64,000 nucleotides of DNA from Gavia stellata. Its lineage: Eukaryota; Chordata; Aves; Gaviiformes; Gaviidae. The notes under the pieces were generated by a model. That model did no database searches and was not told the origin of the DNA. It saw nothing but the letters and a program-made list of their open reading frames with translations. The stretch is taken from contig NC_082603.1 in assembly GCF_030936135.1 (NCBI RefSeq), positions 11,872,880 through 11,936,879 on the forward strand, read 5' to 3'. The translations under genes and the position numbers were made by a program. Positions 57,806 to 64,000 of this stretch are shown here, one piece after another. How positions within the stretch are numbered: the first letter of the stretch is position 1; the number at the start of each line of letters is the position of its first letter.

Positions 57806-59820
57806 TCTGTTTCAGGTTTGCACTTCGTTGACTTAATAAATTTATTGGTCTAAATAAACTTTGGCCAAGTGAATTTTTATTTACTGGCAGACAGTTGGAA
57901 GGAGAGACTTAAAAACATAAGGTCAGACCCAGCCATACCTCCATAGCCAAAACTCCTGTTTTACTCAAAAAGTATTTTGTCTACAAAGAGAGAGAACAGT
58001 TTAGCCAAGCACAACAATGAAAGAAATATCAGCAGTGGTGACATATAGTAATGTTTTTCTTTAATTTTCAGTTTAAAAAAAAAAAAAAATCTTCTGTAAA
58101 GGAATAAAATTCTACAAATAAATTATTATAATACAATTGCAATTAGACTAAAAGGAACAGTTTTGGTTACACTGTAAAGCATCAATTAATGTCTTAAACA
58201 TGTCTCTCCATGTGGCGTTCATAGAATTTGAACCTGCTTTGGAAAATTTTAGATTAAGTTCTTTTTAAATACAGGGAGCATAAAAAATCAATACTTCAGA
58301 GGTATAGGACACAGAACATGTAGAAAAAAAAAGAATTATTTTAAAAATTAGAACAATGCTAACAGAATTGACTGTTATGAAGTATGTACATTCTGAATCC
58401 TAGGAAGAGATGATGGATTTCCCTGGTGACTATTAACATTTTGTATTCAGGGCTTCGTTGCTTTCCACATCTTAGATTCAGAGAAGGAAAATCAAGCCAT
58501 CTGTTGCAGAAATTATGTTTTATGAATTAATCTGTTGAATAACAAGAATTCGGATTTCCTAATTCCTAATAAGTAGGTTTTTCAGTCATTAGACAGTGGC
58601 ACAGAAACACCTAAAGAGCCCGTATCTTTCCTTTGGTAAAATAGTTAGAGAATTCATCTCAGTTCAGTGACATTTTAAATTAGCTGAATAAGTGAAGTGA
58701 GTTGGAAAATTCTTGCATTTAGGCAGCCTTTTTGTTTGATCACTTTCATCAGCTCTTCTACTATTTTGCATTGTTAGGAATCATTCTTACACCTTTAGCT
58801 CTTCTAATTCTGCCAGGTAGTGTGCTCAACTTCTGAAGCAGGTGCGCAGGAACACCTTGCAAGCTTGTACTGAGCCAGGTTATCCAGTTTTTCTCTTATT
58901 TATGCTACTATAAAAAGAGTTAATTCTGCTGCTAATAGGAGCCTTGTAGTCACATCACTTGCATATAAAAATGATGTAGCTAAGAAAGGTTCAACACCTT
59001 TGAAACCGATTAGTTCATTACTTAGCATACTACATAATTCCATTTGCTAATAGTCAAGCTAGATGTTATTCTACAGAGAGTAAAATGTAAAGTTGTTACC
59101 ACTTGAGCCACAGGACTGAGGCAAATATTTAATGAGAATGATGACAAAACTGAATTGAAAAACACAGATACCCTTTCCAGCTAAGTACTTAAGTCTGTGC
59201 CCTAAAATATGGGCACAACACAGATGAATGAGTTGTCTGGCTGAAGTTAAGATGCCTCACATCCTAAAAGTGAGTCAGGTTTTTGAAGACATTGGCATGC
59301 CTAACAACACTGGTAGGCATTCAGCAGGGCTGTCAAAACTAGCTAAGCATCAAATTCTACATAAATAACTAAGAGCAATTATTGTACCTAAGTATCTAGG
59401 TGCATTTGACGTGTATCTACATCTTTTACGCAACTCAACAGAAAACTGGTCTTAATGCCAAAAATATATCACTTAATCACAAAAATATTTAAAAAACTTC
59501 AGCTGACTCTTGTTGAAATCTGGCCCTGTAATATTTAATGTGTCCTTCAAGACATACTAGCCTTTTTACATTTCTAAGGATGTTCACGCCACAGTGTTAA
59601 CCAAACCAATAAAACCTTATGCTATTGTTCTTTAGTATAGCGCTTGGTTGAAAAATAAATGTCTAATACAAAACCTCTCAGAGGCAACACAAAGTCAATA
59701 ATCCACAGAATTAATTTATTGAGAAGAAGCTGTTTGTTTTTTATAACCATACATATACGAGGCTGCCTTGTAAAGCTGTTTGTTATTCATGGCTGGGCCA
59801 TATTGTCTGTCTCTTCACAA

Positions 59821-59868
59821 GATGACAATCTCCTTCAGGGCAAAGAACTTTGTCTCTGCCTTTTTTTC
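59821..59868. repeat. Fragment of an ancient dispersed repeat (tentative)
   Basis: GATGACAATCTCCTTCAGGG, then CAAAGAACTTTGTCTCTGCC, resembles the 'gattgtaagctctttggggcagggact' core common in amniotes, opposite in direction to the copies at 31034 and 63614. Confidence 0.4.
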
Positions 59869-62440
59869 TAACATTTGAGAAGTGATTATCTTAGAAAACT
59901 AACAGTAAAATAGTGTTCAAAACCCAAAGCACTTACAATAATTTTTCAAAATACAATTAAATCGTATCAGTTTTGATTGCTAGATTTTAAGTGACGTAAT
60001 TGTTAGTTATCTATTTGTCAAAGGTGCCAAAGGGTTTATACAGGAAAATGCTTTTTATTGATGGTAGCATTAAAGAAGATGCTGTTGAAGCTTACATAGA
60101 TGCATATTTATTGTAGCCTTTGCAGCTAGCAGCACACAAATCTTCCTGCAGTCAAACTGCATATACCCACTCCAGCGAGTGATACACCCAGGCACAGGAG
60201 CTCAGCTCCTTTCTCCACTGGGTCATCTAGTCTGTCTGGGCCCATCTGACCAACACTGTATGTAATGGTACAGTTGACTCAGCAATTATTCAATAAGCCA
60301 GAGCAGTTTGGTAACTAGTTTCTTAAAAAGATGTCACACTTAGTTTAGTTCTATATGGTATTAATATACGTAGAGTTACGTAACTTAAATTTCCTCTATC
60401 AGTTATAAAAAGCAAATGACTTTAAAGCCAGGTAGTTCTTACCTCTCTGTACATAAAAGTCTTCTTTCATGTCCACGGATCTTCATATTTCCGTGATTGT
60501 CTATCTGTCTACCCTCAGTGGTTCCTCATGCCATCCTTCAGTCCAGCCACTGCCAATCTCTCTCACACCTGGACTATTGTTCTCAGCAAATAACCAGTTC
60601 AGCTGAATCAGTCCTTCAGCTCTTGTGCTCCCACAGGTTAAAAAGTCAGAGAACAAATCAGTCCTTACAACCAGCACAATCATCGCAATCACACTGGAGA
60701 TTACCATCTCACACATGGTTTGGACTCAGCTGTATTTTAGATTAACAAGAGCCTTGACTCATAAGGACGTTAAAGCACCAGCAGAGACCCCTTCCTTCAC
60801 AGCTACACTGCACCATCAGTGGTCAGTCAATTACTCTGTCAAGACATAGGAGGTTTGGACTAAATTTAAATTCTATCACATTACTCTGATCCACTTACAT
60901 GATCTACAGATATACTACACTAGCCTATCAGGGTTCCCTTAAAGAATCACAATCCTTCCATGAGCCGGTCCTCTGTGGCAATTCCCTCGCTGCGTACCTC
61001 CTCACTATACATAAACGAACATATGTTGCTTTCCTCTCTCACTGCACACCAGAACAGCATTACACAAATCAACCAGTCTAATTGATACCTGAGATCACAG
61101 TAAAGCAAATAGAAACAGGTCTTGGGATCAGAATTGCCCTTCACAGTTTTGGTTGTGTAGCCTGGTATAACTGCTAAGCCATCTTCTACTCACTTCTTCC
61201 CCTACTTGATCTCTAATGGACATGTCTGAATTCTGTACTAACATCTGTCTTTGCTGCAAATGATATACTAGATACTGATTGAATGTTTTATGTGACAATG
61301 AGATGGACTTCTGAAGCCAAAGCATTTTATTGCAAAGGCGCAATCCATCTACCAGCATGATTTATTTGAAAGAAGTCTTCTGTTTAGGTGGCCTAGAAAT
61401 AGCAATTTCTGTTATCAATCTCTATTTCAATTATCTTGAGCTATTAGCTTGCTTTGAAGTAAATCAGGACACCAGTTCTGATTGCAGTTGTCCTTGCCAA
61501 CCTTTCTTTGACTGAGGTTTACATCATATTTGCAAACCCCAAAACATGCCTGTTTTCTGGGGCATCATTCCTGTGTTTTCACATATAGAGGTATTCTCCC
61601 CTTAATTCCAACTAAGAGAGTGAAGATAATCAACATACCAAACCACAATTTAACTTAGGTATATCTGCCATATATTTTTTCCACAATCTGAAGGTATGTG
61701 GATTAAAAAAAAAATCAGTAGCTTAAGAGATATGCAAACCTGGATTTTCTTAACTACTTAGTTGCATTTAACAGGTTTCTTTCAAGCAAAAAGAACCAAG
61801 ACAGAGCCATGACAATTCAGCAACTGTAATCACACAGTTGTGGAAAGTTAGTGGCCGAGCACCTGTTGCAAAACTGGGAAAGAATAAAGAAAACGTTGAC
61901 AGACTTGAGTGTTAAACCTACTTTTAACACTACTTTATGAACTCATGTCCAAAACATGGAAAGAGCACATCTGAGAAAGATGCTGATCACATAGTTGTAT
62001 AACTGTTTATCAGATTTACCACTAAATGAGAATAAACATAGCTGGTTTTCCCAAAGCTAGCCAAATTGAGGATAATGCAATTTCTTTACCCTAATCCCAG
62101 AGTAATAATACACCTAATTTTTCTATAGCATATAACCAGTATAGCCCACAGTACACATTATCAAAAAGTAGGCCTAAAAATACATACAAATAGTTTCTTT
62201 GTCTTTAATAATTGCTAGTTTGAATCGAGATACACTACAGATAGAAAAAGCAAATATGTCAGTTTATCAGACTCTTTAAATTTTCATTACCAAAGTTGAC
62301 ATTAGTTTGGAAACTCCCTTCTTTGTCGTAAATCAGAATTAGAAATCAGAAAAAAAAAAACAAAAACAAAAAACCCCCTCGCCCCACATGTGCTCTTGAA
62401 TTGTCTAATTCTGGGGCTGAAATAGATTGGCATGCTCCGC

Positions 62441-62510
62441 TGGGGTGAAATCTTGGCCTCACTAAAGCCAAGGAGAATTTCATGCTATTTTTACTGGAGC
62501 CAAAATTTGT
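62441..62510. repeat. Fragment of an old palindromic amniote repeat (tentative)
   Basis: TGGGGTGAAATCTTGGCCTC, then ACTAAAGCCAAGGAGAATTT, then TACTGGAGCCAAAATTTGTC fits both arms of the palindromic 'gggtgaaatcctggccccattgaagtcaatgg' element of reptiles and birds. It is the most complete copy in the window. Confidence 0.45.
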
Positions 62511-63613
62511 CTCCCTGTTTCTTTGATTTGCTTCCTGTCACAGAATAAAATTGAGATCAATTTTTCAGCAGTTAAATTCACTAAATGACTAAATTTAAAT
62601 GATGTTTGAAGAACCAAATGAGTGCCTTACTCATCATGATACTTTCTATTATTTTCTGATGCAACAGATCTCTTCATTTTACCATCCGGTAGCTTTATAG
62701 ACTGGTCACTTAATCTGAAATCAGCCATTGTTTTCTCTTTACCAAAACTTCCCATTTGTCCTGCTAGTTTTTATTATCTGAACTCAGCAAGGATGATTTG
62801 TCAAACCTCCCATCAGAGCAGTTTGTAAAGTGAAATGCCAATAGGAAGAAAGTTAGACATCATTTGACCTATGTCCAGGCACTTGTCTGCCTGTGGAGCT
62901 AAATGCTAGACTAGGCAGCAGCTGACTGGTACTGCTCCGTTATCACTGTCAGGATACAGATGAATGTACTTCATTTAAGAAATGAAGGCTTTATCAATGG
63001 ACAAATAATTGCAGAGCCACTATTGATCTCACATCTCACTTAACATGAGACAAGAGGGTTCTGTAGAAATGGTAAACATTTAATCGCTGTGGATGGCAAA
63101 CAATGGGCTCTTGCTTAAACTCAGTTTTCAAACAAACTACAGCCTTACTTAAGGATTCAGCAGAAATCCATCCGGATCTGCAACACTCCATTCCTGTTTC
63201 TGTTAAATAAGAGGAATATTAGCAAATTAGTATTTCCTTGCTTTTAGTCTCCCTAAAGTGGCAGAGCTGAGAGGTATTGGAGGAGGTATTGGAGGTACCA
63301 TTTGCACTTCTGGAAAAGAAGCATGCCTGTTAAGACCTTCATGCAGATGAAACAGGCTGAAATGAAGCATTTTTGAGGCAGACCCTACCCTCACAACTCA
63401 CAGGACTAGAAGGAGCTTCCTGCAAACATGCACCCAAGGAGCAGCAGCACAAAAGCCTGCCTGTGCTCCCTTTCACCTGGTTCCTGTAACTCACATCGAT
63501 GTAGTTATGCAACATTCTGGAGCTGAAAAAAAATTATTTTTTTAAAATTAGCTATTGCACTTTTTAATATACTTTATGTAACATCATTAGTCTATTAGAT
63601 TTATGGACTAGCC

Positions 63614-63652
63614 AGACTCTCTGCCTCAGTGAGCTTGTAATCTAAATATACA
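63614..63652. repeat. Fragment of an ancient dispersed repeat (tentative)
   Basis: GACTCTCTGCCTCAGTGAGC, then TTGTAATCTAAATATACAG, matches the 'ccctgccccaaagagcttacaatctaaatagac' core well. Family not assigned. Confidence 0.45.
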
Positions 63653-64000
63653 GAAAACACAAGAAAAAATGCAGCAGCAAACAATGATGAAACATGGGGC
63701 TTTACATATTTTCACTTCCGTAGTTTTTGCTGAGGGTTTGATTCGGGGTATCATGTATGCAGATAGGAAAATAAGTGTATAAGCATCAACTGGAAGTAAT
63801 ATAACAAGTAATATTGATTAATTTTTTCTAGTACTTATGATGCTTAAGGGCACACAAACAAAAAGAATAGGAGAATGTAATGAAGGAATTAGTGAGGCAG
63901 GAGGTTTTATCAGACCAAAAGGAAAACAGGAAACAAGACTGGAAAATTAGACAAGAACCAATTCATGCAAGATTATAGACACCTAAGTGTAATACAGACA

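Larger units (their letters stand above)
57060..64000 (+). other. NR5A2 intron, at least 6941 bp, runs off the window
   Basis: The intron starts with GTAGGT in phase 1. I looked for the final exon (AF-2 end of the LBD) and did not find it before 64000. The stretch is AT-rich with scattered old repeat fragments, given separately, and no recognisable gene. Open frames at 60497-60849 on both strands show no known motif. Confidence 0.85.

Noticed and set aside
57905..57970. ACATAAGGTCAGACCCAGCC, similar to a common reptile LINE 3' word
   Set aside because: The order of the words differs from the remembered consensus and the flanks do not match.
60210..60262. CR1- or L3-like words (GGGTCATCTAGTCTGTCTGG)
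   Set aside because: Only a short similarity with no further support on either side; too weak to list as an element.
57060..64000. Final NR5A2 exon with helix 12
   Set aside because: No frame here encodes the expected AF-2 end of the LBD; it must lie further downstream.

Overview
The window is vertebrate nuclear DNA carrying the middle of one split gene on the + strand: NR5A2 (LRH-1/FTF), the orphan nuclear receptor. Five exons translate into one continuous, intact receptor segment: N-terminal flank and first zinc finger (2393-2511), second zinc finger (3801-3942), Ftz-F1 box, hinge and first part of the ligand-binding domain (6685-7331), then two more LBD exons (43475-43594 and 56912-57059). 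All five are bounded by AG/GT, their phases fit (1, 0, 1, 0, 0, 1) and no stop interrupts them. The last exon (end of the LBD with the AF-2 helix) and the exon(s) for the far N-terminus are not in the window. Residue numbers below count from the Met at 2407-2409; adding 72 gives human isoform-2 numbering, which I checked by recall against several known human positions.

The source is most likely a bird. Two repeats have the look of CR1 retroposons with the avian 3' end (46109-46740, - strand; 56009-56063, + strand), and receptor residues such as [13 protein letters not shown] and EKLNTFGL fit my memory of the avian protein rather than the human one. No alignment was run.

Layout: 1-1870 is a strong CpG island that begins before the window and lies about 0.5 kb upstream of the DNA-binding-domain exon, so it looks like an internal NR5A2 promoter. 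At its 3' edge is an excellent splice donor (1887-1892). Joining it to the acceptor at 2392 would create an in-frame ATG across the splice junction, giving a receptor that starts just before the DNA-binding domain. Introns follow of 1.3 kb, 2.7 kb, 36.1 kb, 13.3 kb and at least 6.9 kb. They are AT-rich and hold microsatellites, G-quadruplex-like tracts, old repeat fragments, a GC-rich patch at 15120-15960, a small CpG cluster at 22390-22540 and a possible regulatory stretch at 29040-29900. I found no second protein-coding gene, tRNA, rRNA, CRISPR array or recognisable viral gene. The many short open frames in the introns and in the CpG island look like chance frames.

The exons act as one unit: zinc fingers plus Ftz-F1 box give monomeric binding to YCAAGGYCR sites, the hinge carries the SUMO and phosphorylation sites, and the LBD binds phospholipid and recruits coregulators. 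The points most worth checking are the splice-junction start codon, three substitutions in otherwise very conserved LBD positions (especially Q-to-L at residue 373), and a weak donor after the P-box exon.
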